A stretch of DNA of 64,000 bases from NCBI RefSeq assembly GCF_001624705.1, contig NZ_JSEO01000001.1, positions 1-64,000 on the forward strand. Direction: 5' to 3'. This DNA comes from Marinomonas sp. SBI8L. GTDB taxonomy: Bacteria; Pseudomonadota; Gammaproteobacteria; Pseudomonadales; Marinomonadaceae. Shown here piece after piece: positions 26,701 through 35,780 of this stretch. The translations under genes and the position numbers were made by a program. Position 1 is the first letter of the stretch. Each line of letters starts with the position of its first letter. Below the pieces are notes generated by a model. It had not been told where the DNA came from, made no database searches, and worked only from the letters and a program-made list of their open reading frames with translations.

Positions 26701-27900
26701 ATGGACAAGAAAAAGCTAGATATTGCCATAATCGGTGCAGGGCCAACCGGATTAAGTTTTGCGCTAAGTCTTGCCCAATCAGGCCTAGAAATTGCCTTAA
26801 TAGACAAGCAATCAATAGAGAGTATTGCCCAGCCTCAATTCGATGGTCGAGATATTGCCCTGACACATTTATCTAAAACCATCTTGTCTGAATTAGGTGT
26901 TTGGCAAACATTTCCGACTGATGCCATACACCAAATTAAAGAGGCTAAGGTTATCAATGGCGATTTGAACTCCTTAGAAAATGAATCTGCATCTAGATTA
27001 GAGTTTGATCGATCGGATGATCCAAACGCCCCCCTTGGTTACTTAATCGCTAATTATCAAATCCGACAAGCGCTATATAACCAAGTTAAAGCACAACCCA
27101 ATATCAGCTTAATCTGTGAACAAAAGGTAAAAAAACTCCATACTAATCAAGATACTTGTTTAATTGAATCTGACGATGTTCTGATCGAATGTAAACTCTT
27201 AGTATCTTCTGACAGTCGCTTTTCTGAAACACGCCGCATGATGGGTTTAAGCGCTAAAATGAAAGATTATGGAAAGGTTATGTTAGTGTGTAATATGAAA
27301 CACGAAAGCAGCCACAATAACACCGCCCAAGAATGCTTTCAGTATGATAAAACCTGTGCCATTTTACCCCTTGCAGAAAATACCTCTTCCATTGTGATTA
27401 CCGTTAACGCCAGCGAATCAGAACGCTTACTCGCCTTAGATGATATGGCCTTTTGTGCTGAGGCTGAATCCATGCTGAATCACAGGTTAGGCAAGATGAC
27501 ACTTATCAGCCAGCCAATTGCTTACCCTCTGGTTGGAGTGATGTCTGACCGCTTTATCGGCCAAAACTTTGCTCTCATTGGCGATGCAGCTGTTGGCATG
27601 CACCCAGTGACAGCCCATGGTTTCAATTTAGGTTTACGTTCAGCAGACACTCTCGCCCAGCTCATTATCAAGGCGCACAAGAAAGGCAGAAACATAGCCT
27701 CTAAGCGACTATTACATGAATATGAAGCCCGTCATAAGCTGTTAAGCAAGCCGCTTTACGATGCAACCAATGCCATAGTTGCCCTCTATACCAACAAAAA
27801 ACCTTGGGCAAAAGTAGTGAGGAAAGTTGGTATCAGACTGGGTAATAAAGCATTACCCTTTAAAAAGCTTGTCACCCACAGATTAACGCAAATCCGTTAA
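26701..27900 (+). CDS. ubiM: FAD-dependent UbiH/UbiF-family hydroxylase, probably UbiM
   Basis: The 399-residue flavoprotein has the dinucleotide fold IAIIGAGPTGLSFALSLA at 7-24, the FDGRDIALTHLS segment typical of ubiquinone hydroxylases, and the second FAD motif FALIGDAAVGMHPVTAHGFNLGL at about 290-312. The VTAHGFN version of that motif resembles UbiM, a broad ubiquinone-ring hydroxylase found in some proteobacteria, rather than UbiH, UbiF or UbiI; this is from memory of the family. It would hydroxylate the aromatic ring during ubiquinone synthesis at the membrane. GAGG lies ten bases before the start. It stands alone, with a terminator overlapping the convergent VanZ gene. Confidence 0.72.
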   Translation: MDKKKLDIAIIGAGPTGLSFALSLAQSGLEIALIDKQSIESIAQPQFDGRDIALTHLSKTILSELGVWQTFPTDAIHQIKEAKVINGDLNSLENESASRLEFDRSDDPNAPLGYLIANYQIRQALYNQVKAQPNISLICEQKVKKLHTNQDTCLIESDDVLIECKLLVSSDSRFSETRRMMGLSAKMKDYGKVMLVCNMKHESSHNNTAQECFQYDKTCAILPLAENTSSIVITVNASESERLLALDDMAFCAEAESMLNHRLGKMTLISQPIAYPLVGVMSDRFIGQNFALIGDAAVGMHPVTAHGFNLGLRSADTLAQLIIKAHKKGRNIASKRLLHEYEARHKLLSKPLYDATNAIVALYTNKKPWAKVVRKVGIRLGNKALPFKKLVTHRLTQIR

Positions 27901-27929
27901 ATAGTAGCTTAGTAGTAAGAAACCTTGTC

Positions 27930-28331
27930 CTAATTGATGACCCTATTGCGAAATAGGGTTTTACGCATAAGCTCTCGACTCAAGCCAGTAAAGCATAAAA
28001 TACCTAACAAGTTCGCAAGGTAGTCCAATAAGTCCAAGGTACGGGTCGCAACAAAGTATTGGCTTAACTCTTCGAGTGTCACAAAGATTAATACCGAAAG
28101 ACTCTCCCAATAAATTGAACCAAGCTTAAAACGCATCAGCTTGCCACGTGTTGCAAGGTTAGCCATTAGAGTTAAGCTACCAAAAACTAAAAAGTGCCCT
28201 AGCTTGTCACCAAAGGGAACTTTACGAGTCAGTTCAAAAAGCCAAATATCTTGCCCTGTATTCGCCATAAAGATGACCCAAAGAACGAAAGCAATGAATA
28301 AGAAGGTGATACTTAAGAAGAGTTTTTGCAT
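27930..28331 (-). CDS. VanZ-like membrane protein
   Basis: The 133-residue protein has four predicted membrane helices. VanZ-family marks are DKLGHFLVFGSLTLMANL (about 42-59) and EELSQYFVATRTLDLLDYLANLLG (about 90-113). VanZ itself raises teicoplanin resistance in enterococci, but most relatives have unknown roles. Its last 10 codons contain the terminator hairpin of the convergent hydroxylase gene. The ribosome-binding site is weak. Confidence 0.8.
   Translation of the reverse strand: MQKLFLSITFLFIAFVLWVIFMANTGQDIWLFELTRKVPFGDKLGHFLVFGSLTLMANLATRGKLMRFKLGSIYWESLSVLIFVTLEELSQYFVATRTLDLLDYLANLLGILCFTGLSRELMRKTLFRNRVIN
27940..27963 (+). terminator. Terminator of the UbiM-like gene inside the VanZ-like coding end
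   Basis: ACCCTATT (27940-27947) and AATAGGGT (27952-27959) form an 8-bp stem with loop GCGA, followed by a T-run. It ends the plus-strand hydroxylase transcript and at the same time encodes residues near the C-terminus of the convergent VanZ-like protein (LFRNRVIN). Confidence 0.75.
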
Positions 28332-28549
28332 GGGAGCACTAAATAGATTTTTATTTGCCGGAGTTTAAGAGTATACCGAGTTTCATGGTTCGTCTATTTT
28401 GTGACACAAAATGCGAAAATCAAAATAAATGCCAATGTATCAAAACGCATAAAAATGGCAGCAATAAAATGAAGGGCAAAAACTAGCCTAGCAATAGAGG
28501 AGACGTACTATAGGATGATCAAAAAGTCGTACTGTGAAGTGTGGCTTTA

Positions 28550-28813
28550 TTAAACTTTAATATCTATCAAACTACCTAGGGTTCCACTACTGGCTTCTAG
28601 GGCTTTAGCAGACGCTTCAAATTGCAGCTTAGCTTCCTGTTGTTTAATCAGAGATTGGTTTAGGTCTTGAGATGCTTGGATCGGGCGTTCAGTATCAGGA
28701 CTAGTCGCGCTAGAGGCAGCCACATCCCTTGCCGCATTCGACATTTGTTGTTCGGCTTTCTGTATACCAGCCAAACTTGTTTGATAAGCACCCATGGGTT
28801 TATCGACCTGCAT
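28550..28813 (-). CDS. Small alpha-helical protein resembling flagellar rod-type proteins
   Basis: From ATG 28813 (MQVDKPMGAYQTSLAGIQKAEQQ...), which is preceded by the strong site GGGGAGGGG, this is an 87-residue Ala/Gln/Ser-rich helical protein. Its end (KLQFEASAKALEASSGTLGSLIDIKV) is like the C-terminus of flagellar basal-body rod and hook proteins, where such helices form the coiled D0 domain. No flagellar gene is nearby. Similar short proteins occur alone in related genomes; the function is unknown. Confidence 0.65.
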   Translation of the reverse strand: MQVDKPMGAYQTSLAGIQKAEQQMSNAARDVAASSATSPDTERPIQASQDLNQSLIKQQEAKLQFEASAKALEASSGTLGSLIDIKV

Positions 28814-29049
28814 AACCCCTCCCCTAAAAATCACTGAACCTGTTTCATATTTGAACAGATAGATATCTATCTAGCAAGTTTGTCCTATTACTAAATTTTA
28901 TTTGTGAAAATTAGCCAGTCCTAAATAAGTAACTACACTTAAATCTTAGTCTAATAATTAAAGAAGGTTCAAAAATAGGCACAGAAAAAAGCAGCTAACT
29001 AAAAGACAGTAACAAGCTAAACACCAATAAATTCATAATGGACTAATTT

Positions 29050-30018
29050 ATGAAAAAACCTGAATTACCAAATACTGAAGAAAAACGGCTGGAAACTCTC
29101 AAAGCACTGAATATTCTAGATACCTTACCAGAGGAACGCTTTGATAGAGTCACCAGAATGGCAAAAAGGTTGTTTAATGTCCCTATTGCCTTGGTGAGTT
29201 TGGTTGATGAAAACCGACAATGGTTCAAATCAAGCGATGGTTTATCTGCCTCAGAAACCCCTAGAGATATCTCATTTTGTGGCCATGCCATTTTGGGAAA
29301 CAGTACTTTTTATATAAAAGATGCCCTTGAAGACACACGATTTAACGATAACCCATTAGTCACAGGTGACCCAAATATTCGCTTCTATGCGGGGCACCCA
29401 TTAACCGCTGCTAACGGCGAAAAAATCGGCACACTTTGCATAATAGATAAAAAACCTAAAAAGCTTACCGAAGAAGACTTAACGGCCCTATCGGACCTTG
29501 CCTATACGGTTGAGCAAGAACTCTGTGCAATTCAACTTTCAACCATGGATGAACTCACTAACCTATCGAATCGTCGTGGCTTTACGCTTGTTGCCAACCA
29601 TTATTTAAACTTCAATAAAAAGCAAAACATGCCTGCAACTTTAGTCTATTTTGATTTAAATGATTTCAAACAGATCAATGATGTACACGGCCATAGTGAA
29701 GGAGATAATGCACTACAGTTGTTTGCCAGTGTGATGAAATCGAGCTTTAGAAATTTTGATCTATTGGCTCGAATCGGCGGAGATGAGTTTATTGCCCTCT
29801 TATTTAACTCAGACCTTAATGCGGCAGATGAAATGATTGAAAAGCTTTCAAACAACCTTAAAAGTGTTGTTTCATCTCAAGAGCTTGAATACGAAGTGGG
29901 TTTCTCTTACGGCTTAATTGAATGTAATAGCCTCTTACCTAGCTCGATTGAAAGCTATATCCAGCAGGCCGATAACAAGATGTATGAGTGTAAACATGAA
30001 CAAAAGAACCACGAGTAA
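29050..30018 (+). CDS. GAF-GGDEF diguanylate cyclase
   Basis: A GAF sensor domain (about 25-160; RLFNVPIALVSLVDENRQWFKS, ISFCGHAIL, RFYAGHPL, GTLCIIDKKP) is followed by a GGDEF domain (about 165-320) with DELTNLSNRRGF, FDLNDFKQINDVHGHSEGDNAL and intact RIGGDEFIALL. It should synthesise cyclic di-GMP in response to a ligand or redox signal bound by the GAF domain. The protein is soluble, 322 residues. This GAF type, with the ETPRDISFCGHAIL stretch, is common in sensory cyclases. It stands alone between intergenic gaps. Confidence 0.9.
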   Translation: MKKPELPNTEEKRLETLKALNILDTLPEERFDRVTRMAKRLFNVPIALVSLVDENRQWFKSSDGLSASETPRDISFCGHAILGNSTFYIKDALEDTRFNDNPLVTGDPNIRFYAGHPLTAANGEKIGTLCIIDKKPKKLTEEDLTALSDLAYTVEQELCAIQLSTMDELTNLSNRRGFTLVANHYLNFNKKQNMPATLVYFDLNDFKQINDVHGHSEGDNALQLFASVMKSSFRNFDLLARIGGDEFIALLFNSDLNAADEMIEKLSNNLKSVVSSQELEYEVGFSYGLIECNSLLPSSIESYIQQADNKMYECKHEQKNHE

Positions 30019-30141
30019 CTGAATAGCTGAATAACAAGTCAAATAATGAACAAGGATACAGCCTGAATTAAGCTCATAATCTCGAACTTATCAGCTAAAG
30101 TACCACCTAAAGAATAAGAAAAAAGTCAGATAAGCCTTCAA

Positions 30142-31065
30142 TTAAAGCATGTCATTTTCTTTGATAAAGGCGTTAGCGGCTTTATGCAAGATACTGTGAC
30201 GCCAAGCCACTTTAGTTTGATCTTTATCGTAGCCACCACCAATCACACAAGCTATTGCAATATTTCGTTTTTGGCATTCATCAATAACATATTGATCTCT
30301 TTGCCAAATACCTTCATCGGTTAAATTTAAAAAACCTAACCTATCGTCTTTATGGACATCAACACCGGCATCATAAAAGACAAAATCTGGGCTAATTTCA
30401 TCTAACAACCTAGGAATATCGGCTTTTAAAATAGCCAGATACTCAGCATCATCAGCGCCCTTTGGTATTTGAATATTAATCCCTGCTTCTTGCTTAATTG
30501 CTGGGTAATTTTCTTCACAATGCCAAGAAATGGTTTCAATTGCGTCATATGAAGCACACATAGCAGCAGTGCCATCACCTTGGTGAACATCACAATCTAG
30601 TACTAATACTTTCTTCGCTTTTCCTGACTCAACCAAATGAATCGCAGCCACAGCTTGATCATTAAAAATACAAAAGCCTGTGCCATAGTCCTTATGAGCA
30701 TGGTGAGTACCACCAGCAAGATGTGCCGCAATACCATATTCAAGCGCTAAATCGGCCGTCAACAAGGTGCCAGATACAGCCCTTAGTGTCCGCTCCACCA
30801 GCCAGTCAGACCAAGGTAGCCCAATTTCTCGCATGGCTTTATCAGACAAATTACCACGCACAAAATTCTGTACATATTCAGGATCATGGGCCCGCATTAA
30901 TGTATTGAGTGACAAAGGTGATGGGCTAAACAGGTTTTTATCCGTTAAAACACCAACTCGCCTTAACTCCTCTTCTAACAAAGCAAACTTTTGCATGGGA
31001 AATCGATGCCCCGCAGGAAAAGGAATCGAGTAATGGGCGTGATAAACCATAGGTAAAAAGGACAT
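30142..31065 (-). CDS. Histone-deacetylase-family amidohydrolase
   Basis: The 307-residue protein matches the arginase/deacetylase fold of bacterial class II HDAC-like enzymes: HAHYSIPFPAGHRFPMQKF at the start, the His pair in LAGGTHHAHKDYGTGFCIFND (about 117-137), zinc ligands in LDCDVHQGDGTA (about 155-166) and YDAGVDVHKDD (about 235-245). Such proteins act on acetyl-lysine, acetylpolyamines or acetoin-related substrates. The substrate here cannot be assigned. It is transcribed toward the GAF-GGDEF gene and appears single. Confidence 0.88.
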   Translation of the reverse strand: MSFLPMVYHAHYSIPFPAGHRFPMQKFALLEEELRRVGVLTDKNLFSPSPLSLNTLMRAHDPEYVQNFVRGNLSDKAMREIGLPWSDWLVERTLRAVSGTLLTADLALEYGIAAHLAGGTHHAHKDYGTGFCIFNDQAVAAIHLVESGKAKKVLVLDCDVHQGDGTAAMCASYDAIETISWHCEENYPAIKQEAGINIQIPKGADDAEYLAILKADIPRLLDEISPDFVFYDAGVDVHKDDRLGFLNLTDEGIWQRDQYVIDECQKRNIAIACVIGGGYDKDQTKVAWRHSILHKAANAFIKENDML

Positions 31066-31158
31066 AGATGGTCTTAAGTTCTATCTTTCAATTCAGTTTT
31101 TTATTGATCTTTTTGTATTAATAGAACCTTCTAAAAAGGCCCTATTAACATTAGGCAA

Positions 31159-33003
31159 TTAGTCAGTAACAGTTTTTTTCGTATCTATGGGAGCTTGCTC
31201 TAACTCCTCATCGTTTACATCAGCCTGTAAAACAGCAGCCAATGCATCGTAATTTTCTTGAGCTTGAGAGCGATACTTCTTCTCGTCTTCATGGAAACTT
31301 CCCATCGCCAACACATTATGCTCATCATGCTGTTTAAATATCTCTGCACTATTCTGAGCTTCTTGCTTAGACAGACCTAACTCTTCGAGCGCTTGTTCAC
31401 CAAGGTTGAGTGCCGAATGGAAGGTCTCCCTAACAATAATATTAGCTCCAGCAACGTTAAGGTCATGCACTTCCAAACGTCCGATTGCTCTAACTAGAAT
31501 TTTTAAATGCGGATAGTGCTTTCTAGCATGAGTCACTATCTCCATGGCTTTCTCATGTTCATCCACAGCGACCACAAGTAACTTGGCATGATCAGCACCA
31601 GCAGCATGCAAAAGATCCCCTCGAGAAGCATCGCCATAAAAGACCTTGGTACCAAAAGACCTCAACAGTTCTATTTGACCTGCATCATGCTCTAAGACTG
31701 TGACCTGATAGCCTTTCATAGTTAAAAGACGCGCAACTATCTGACCAAAACGCCCCATGCCAGCCAAAATAACAGGTGTATCACCATCGTCAATTTCATC
31801 GGCTTCTTGCTGTTTGCAGCCCTTTCTCACAAACAAGGGTTCAATCACTTTATCCTGCAGTATCATCAAGATAGGTGTTGCTGCCATAGAGAGTGCGACC
31901 ACCACAACTAATGGGTCTATTATGTCGCTGCCTAAGATATGGTGTTGGCCCGCAAAGGAGAAAAGCACAAAGCAGAACTCACCCGCCTGAGATAAAGCGA
32001 AGGTAAAGTACCAGCCATTTCCGCCTTTAAGCTTGAAAATTCGAGACAAGCTGAAGAGTACCAGCATCTTACAAAGCATAAGTAAGACCACTAAAGCCCC
32101 GATTTGCAAAGGCTCAGCCATCAGGATAGAAAAGTTAATACTAGCGCCAACGGAAATAAAGAAGAGCCCTAATAACAAGCCTTTAAAAGGTGCAATTTCT
32201 GCCTCTAGTTCATGTCTATATTCACTTTCAGCTAAAACCACACCAGCGATAAAGGTACCAAGAGCGGCGGACACACCAATGGCATTCATTAATAATGCGA
32301 TGCCTATTACCAAGAACAAAGCCGTTGCGGTGAAAATTTCACGCATCTTAGTTTCAGCAATAATGCGAAACAAAGGTCGTAATAGATATTTACCCGCCAG
32401 AATAATAGCCCCGATCACAGCGAAAAGCTGGGCAGCATGTTGCCAACCACTTAACTGATTAGCCTCATCAACCACGCTAGGACTGGTCAACGCTAATAAG
32501 GGCATAAGTGCCAACATAGGTATCACGGCAATATCTTGAAAAAGAAGTACTGCAAACGAAGATTGACCTAATTGAGACTTCATCAAGCCGTTTTCATTTA
32601 ACAGCTGTAATACAATCGCGGTGGAAGATAATGACAGTATCATGCCAACCACAAGCGCCGTCTGCCAAGGTAAGCCAAATGCCACAGCAACGAGTGTCAT
32701 TAAGCCTGTGCTTAGGAGAACCTGCGCACCACCTAGGCCCACTATAGGCACTCTCAATTTCCAGAGTACTGAGGGCTGTAGCTCAAGCCCCACTAGAAAG
32801 AGCATCATCACCACACCGAATTCAGCGAAGTGCATGACATCATTCACATCATCCGCGACGATTCCCAAGGCATAAGGCCCAATAATGGCACCGGCAATTA
32901 AATAACCTAAAACTGAACCAAGCCCCAAGCGCTTCGCAATAGGTACAGTCACAACCGCTGCCCCCAAGAAAACAAATGCCTGTTCCATTAATCCACCCGC
33001 CAT
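31159..33003 (-). CDS. KefB/KefC-like monovalent cation:proton antiporter with TrkA-N domain
   Basis: The 614-residue CPA2-family protein has about 12-13 membrane segments in residues 1-390, including FAEFGVVMMLFLVGLELQP and SFAVLLFQDIAVIPML. A cytoplasmic RCK/TrkA-N domain follows, with NAD-binding PVILAGMGRFGQIVARLL at about 410-427 and a DASRGDLLHAAG stretch. These systems expel K+ in exchange for protons, often gated by glutathione adducts in electrophile stress. The KefF/KefG ancillary oxidoreductase is not adjacent. An acidic, Gln-rich tail ends the protein. Start ATG 33003 has AAGG upstream; ATG 32988 is possible. Confidence 0.9.
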   Translation of the reverse strand: MAGGLMEQAFVFLGAAVVTVPIAKRLGLGSVLGYLIAGAIIGPYALGIVADDVNDVMHFAEFGVVMMLFLVGLELQPSVLWKLRVPIVGLGGAQVLLSTGLMTLVAVAFGLPWQTALVVGMILSLSSTAIVLQLLNENGLMKSQLGQSSFAVLLFQDIAVIPMLALMPLLALTSPSVVDEANQLSGWQHAAQLFAVIGAIILAGKYLLRPLFRIIAETKMREIFTATALFLVIGIALLMNAIGVSAALGTFIAGVVLAESEYRHELEAEIAPFKGLLLGLFFISVGASINFSILMAEPLQIGALVVLLMLCKMLVLFSLSRIFKLKGGNGWYFTFALSQAGEFCFVLFSFAGQHHILGSDIIDPLVVVVALSMAATPILMILQDKVIEPLFVRKGCKQQEADEIDDGDTPVILAGMGRFGQIVARLLTMKGYQVTVLEHDAGQIELLRSFGTKVFYGDASRGDLLHAAGADHAKLLVVAVDEHEKAMEIVTHARKHYPHLKILVRAIGRLEVHDLNVAGANIIVRETFHSALNLGEQALEELGLSKQEAQNSAEIFKQHDEHNVLAMGSFHEDEKKYRSQAQENYDALAAVLQADVNDEELEQAPIDTKKTVTD

Positions 33004-33475
33004 GAGGACCGCCTTAATCTAATATTGATTGTGAATAATTTAATAAAAGTTGATAAGAAAAATTTATAACGAATGTTAACCCTAACGTCCAAACATGGAA
33101 AGCTTAGTACGACCTTCACCAACGCAAATTCGTACCAGTTTTATCCATGCTATTAGTCATTTTTCAATCAGAGTAGAACAAAACTCATCCTGACTAATAT
33201 CTTTTTGATAATTTTACTTTGTGCATTTTTCAGCCAAGGCGCCTGTAAAACTCAATATAAAACAAGACGATAGAGATATTAAGTTAATTTAAAGTAATAC
33301 GATTATGACTATTTTTTTAGCCTATCAATCAAACATAAGCAAAAAAGTATCTATATTGAGTATTTATGTATTAGAGAGTCAATTTTCGCTCATCTATAGT
33401 TAACGGCACTTGGTCATTAGGCACCAAGGTTAGGTAAGACTATAAAAACAATATACTCCAACCGGGGAACAACCT
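33004..33475 (+). promoter_or_regulatory. Promoter region of the polyol operon
   Basis: This 470-bp AT-rich gap precedes the polyol operon and should carry its promoter and the sites for the AraC-type regulator encoded at its end. A small hairpin CTTGGT/ACCAAG with an 8-nt loop lies at 33409-33428, about 50 bp before the binding-protein start codon. I see no clear CRP site and no other gene. Confidence 0.5.
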
Positions 33476-34795
33476 ATGAATACCCTAGCTAAAAAGTCGC
33501 TCACATGCGCCGTTAGTTTGGCAGCAGCTATGAGCACAGCAAACCTATACGCACAAACAGAAATCACCGTGGCTACCGTTAACAATGGCCATATGATCGA
33601 AATGCAAAAACTCACTCCGATTTTCGAACAAGCTCACCCTGATATCAAAGTGAAATGGGTTACTCTGGAAGAAGGTGTATTGCGTCAGAACGTGACTCAA
33701 GATATCGCTAATAAGAGTGGTCTTTATGATGTCATGACAATCGGCATGTACGAAGCACCAATCTGGGGTGAAAGAAACTGGCTTGAGCCAATCGACACCA
33801 GTGGCAATTATGATGTTGAAGATATCATTCCTTCTATTCGTGGTGGCCTATCTTATAACAACACCTTGTATGCAGCACCTTTCTATGGCGAGAGCTCTAT
33901 GGTGATGTACCGTAAAGACCTAGTTAAAGCAGCTGGTATGGAAATTAACGACCGTGATAGTTGGGAACATATCCGTGATGTTGCTGCTGCCGTTCATAAC
34001 CCTGGCGAAGGGGTTTATGGCATGTGCTTACGTGGCAAAGCGGGCTGGGGCGATAACATGGCCTTCTTGTCTACTATGGCAAACTCTTTTGGAGCACGCT
34101 GGTTTGACGAAGATTGGAAGCCTCAACTTGAAACGGCAGAATGGAAAAATGCGGTTACCTTTTATGTTGACCTGCTAACCAAATACGGCCCACCAGGAGC
34201 AAGTAGCAACAGCTTCAACGAGAACCTTGCGCTCTTCAACCAAGGTAAATGCGGTATGTGGATTGATGCCACCATTGCAGCTTCTTTTGTAACAGATCCA
34301 AGCCAGAGTACAGTTGCTGATCAAGTTGGTTTTGCACAATCACCCATTCAAGCAACAGATAAAGGCGCTAACTGGTTATGGGCTTGGTCACTTGCCATTC
34401 CAGCAGGGACTAAAAACGCAGATGCGGCACAAACCTTTATCCGTTGGGCTACTTCAAAAGACTATATCCAGCTAGTGGGTGAAACCAATGGTTGGGCTGC
34501 GGTACCGACAGGCACACGTAGTAGTACTTATGCTAACCCTAAATTCCAAGAAGCCGCTGTCTTTGCGAAAGCAGAGCTAAAAGCAATCAACTCTGCAAAC
34601 CCTGCTGATAGCACGCTTAAACCTTCACCTTATGTTGGCGTTCAGTTTGCTGCTATACCTGAGTTCCAAGCGATAGGAACGACCACAGGTCAAATGGTTT
34701 CAGGGGCTTTGGCTGGCAGCATGTCAGTTGATCAAGCACTGAAATCTGCTAACTCTTCTGCTAATCGTCAAATGCGTCAAGCTGGTTACTACTAA
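33476..34795 (+). CDS. mtlE: Polyol ABC transporter substrate-binding protein (MtlE/SmoE-like)
   Basis: The 439-residue periplasmic protein starts with a Sec signal peptide (SLAAAMSTANLYAQ, cut near residue 26). It then has the type-1 solute-binding fold with ITVATVNNGHMIEMQKLTP, GMYEAPIWGERNW and DKGANWLWAWSLAIP, as in mannitol/sorbitol-binding MtlE and SmoE. It would deliver polyols to the permease pair encoded next. It is first in the operon. A hairpin after its stop codon probably protects this part of the message, giving more binding protein than permease. A close paralog without its own permease lies at 43418-44737. Confidence 0.88.
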   Translation: MNTLAKKSLTCAVSLAAAMSTANLYAQTEITVATVNNGHMIEMQKLTPIFEQAHPDIKVKWVTLEEGVLRQNVTQDIANKSGLYDVMTIGMYEAPIWGERNWLEPIDTSGNYDVEDIIPSIRGGLSYNNTLYAAPFYGESSMVMYRKDLVKAAGMEINDRDSWEHIRDVAAAVHNPGEGVYGMCLRGKAGWGDNMAFLSTMANSFGARWFDEDWKPQLETAEWKNAVTFYVDLLTKYGPPGASSNSFNENLALFNQGKCGMWIDATIAASFVTDPSQSTVADQVGFAQSPIQATDKGANWLWAWSLAIPAGTKNADAAQTFIRWATSKDYIQLVGETNGWAAVPTGTRSSTYANPKFQEAAVFAKAELKAINSANPADSTLKPSPYVGVQFAAIPEFQAIGTTTGQMVSGALAGSMSVDQALKSANSSANRQMRQAGYY

Positions 34796-34808
34796 CCAAA
34801 AGAGAACG

Positions 34809-34838
34809 AAAGGCAGGGACCATAGCGTCTCTGCCTTT
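34809..34838 (+). terminator. Intercistronic hairpin after the binding-protein gene
   Basis: AAAGGCAGGGAC and GTCTCTGCCTTT form a 12-bp stem with one G-T pair and loop CATAGC, 13 bp after the stop codon. The permease genes follow at 34913 on the same strand. Hairpins at this place, as between malE and malF, usually give partial termination or mRNA protection. No long T-run follows. Confidence 0.65.
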
Positions 34839-34912
34839 ACCTTCTTTCCTAGAGTGTCAGGCATTACCCGTTATAAGACGACTTTCAAACCTATAATAAG
34901 AGATACAACTTC

Positions 34913-35773
34913 ATGAAGCGTTCAATTACTCGCTTATTAATGGCTCCCTCAGTCATCCTCCTCTTGATTTGGATGATAGTGCCTTTATCCATGACCATCT
35001 ATTTTTCAACCATACGTTTTAACCTGCTCTACCCAGGTCAAAATAACTTTGTTGGTTGGATGAATTTTGAGTTTTTCATCACTGACCCAGGCTTTATGCC
35101 TGCCGTTCTTAATACCTTAATTCTCTTAATATCGGTACTCATCATTACCGTTGTTCTTGGGGTTGCCCTTTCAGCACTAATTGATAAGCCTTTTTTTGGA
35201 CAAGGTATTGTTCGAGTTCTGCTTATCTCGCCTTTCTTCATCATGCCAACAGTCAACGCTTTGATCTGGAAGAATATGATGATGAACCCAGTGTATGGGG
35301 TATTTGCTTGGATATCCCAATCCTTAGGGTTAGAGCCCATAGATTGGCTGTCAGATTTCCCGCTCATGTCAGTCATTATTATGGTGAGTTGGCAATGGCT
35401 TCCCTTCGCTATTTTAGTATTTGTGACTGCTCTCCAATCACAAGATACTGAGCAAAAAGAAGCGGCACAAATGGACGGTGCTAACGGTTGGCATATTTTC
35501 CGCTACCTTACGATTCCTCACTTAGCGAGACCCATTGCCGTTGTTGTCATGATAGAAACCATTTTCTTGTTGGCTATCTTTGCTGAGATTTTTGTCTCCA
35601 CAGGTGGTGGCCCAGGTTATGACAGTACTAACCTTGCTTATCTAATTTATAACCAAGCCCTACTTCAATATGACGTTGGTGTTGCTTCAGCCGGTGGTTT
35701 ATTTGCCGTGATTCTAGCCAATATCGTTGCCTTTTTCTTAATTCGTGCCGTCGGCAAAAACCTAACGGTGTGA
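34913..35773 (+). CDS. mtlF: Polyol ABC transporter permease (MalF-type, MtlF)
   Basis: The 286-residue inner-membrane protein has six predicted helices and the ABC-permease EAA loop EAAQMDGANGWHIFRYLTIPH (about 184-204), which docks on the ATPase. Length and order (after the binding protein, before a MalG-type permease) match MtlF/SmoF. It forms a heterodimer with the next gene product. It ends 7 bp before that gene, so the two are cotranscribed. Confidence 0.88.
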   Translation: MKRSITRLLMAPSVILLLIWMIVPLSMTIYFSTIRFNLLYPGQNNFVGWMNFEFFITDPGFMPAVLNTLILLISVLIITVVLGVALSALIDKPFFGQGIVRVLLISPFFIMPTVNALIWKNMMMNPVYGVFAWISQSLGLEPIDWLSDFPLMSVIIMVSWQWLPFAILVFVTALQSQDTEQKEAAQMDGANGWHIFRYLTIPHLARPIAVVVMIETIFLLAIFAEIFVSTGGGPGYDSTNLAYLIYNQALLQYDVGVASAGGLFAVILANIVAFFLIRAVGKNLTV

Positions 35774-35780
35774 GGTAATT

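Noticed and set aside
26625-26876. Frames on both strands overlapping the UbiM-like start
   Set aside because: They overlap the FAD-binding fold of the real gene; no ribosome-binding site or homology.
28550-28813. Flagellar gene cluster
   Set aside because: Only one small rod-like protein is present; no hook, basal-body or chaperone genes around it.
32033-32458. 141-residue plus-strand frame inside the antiporter gene
   Set aside because: Antisense of membrane segments of the antiporter; Lys/Ser/Ala/Ile-rich artefact.
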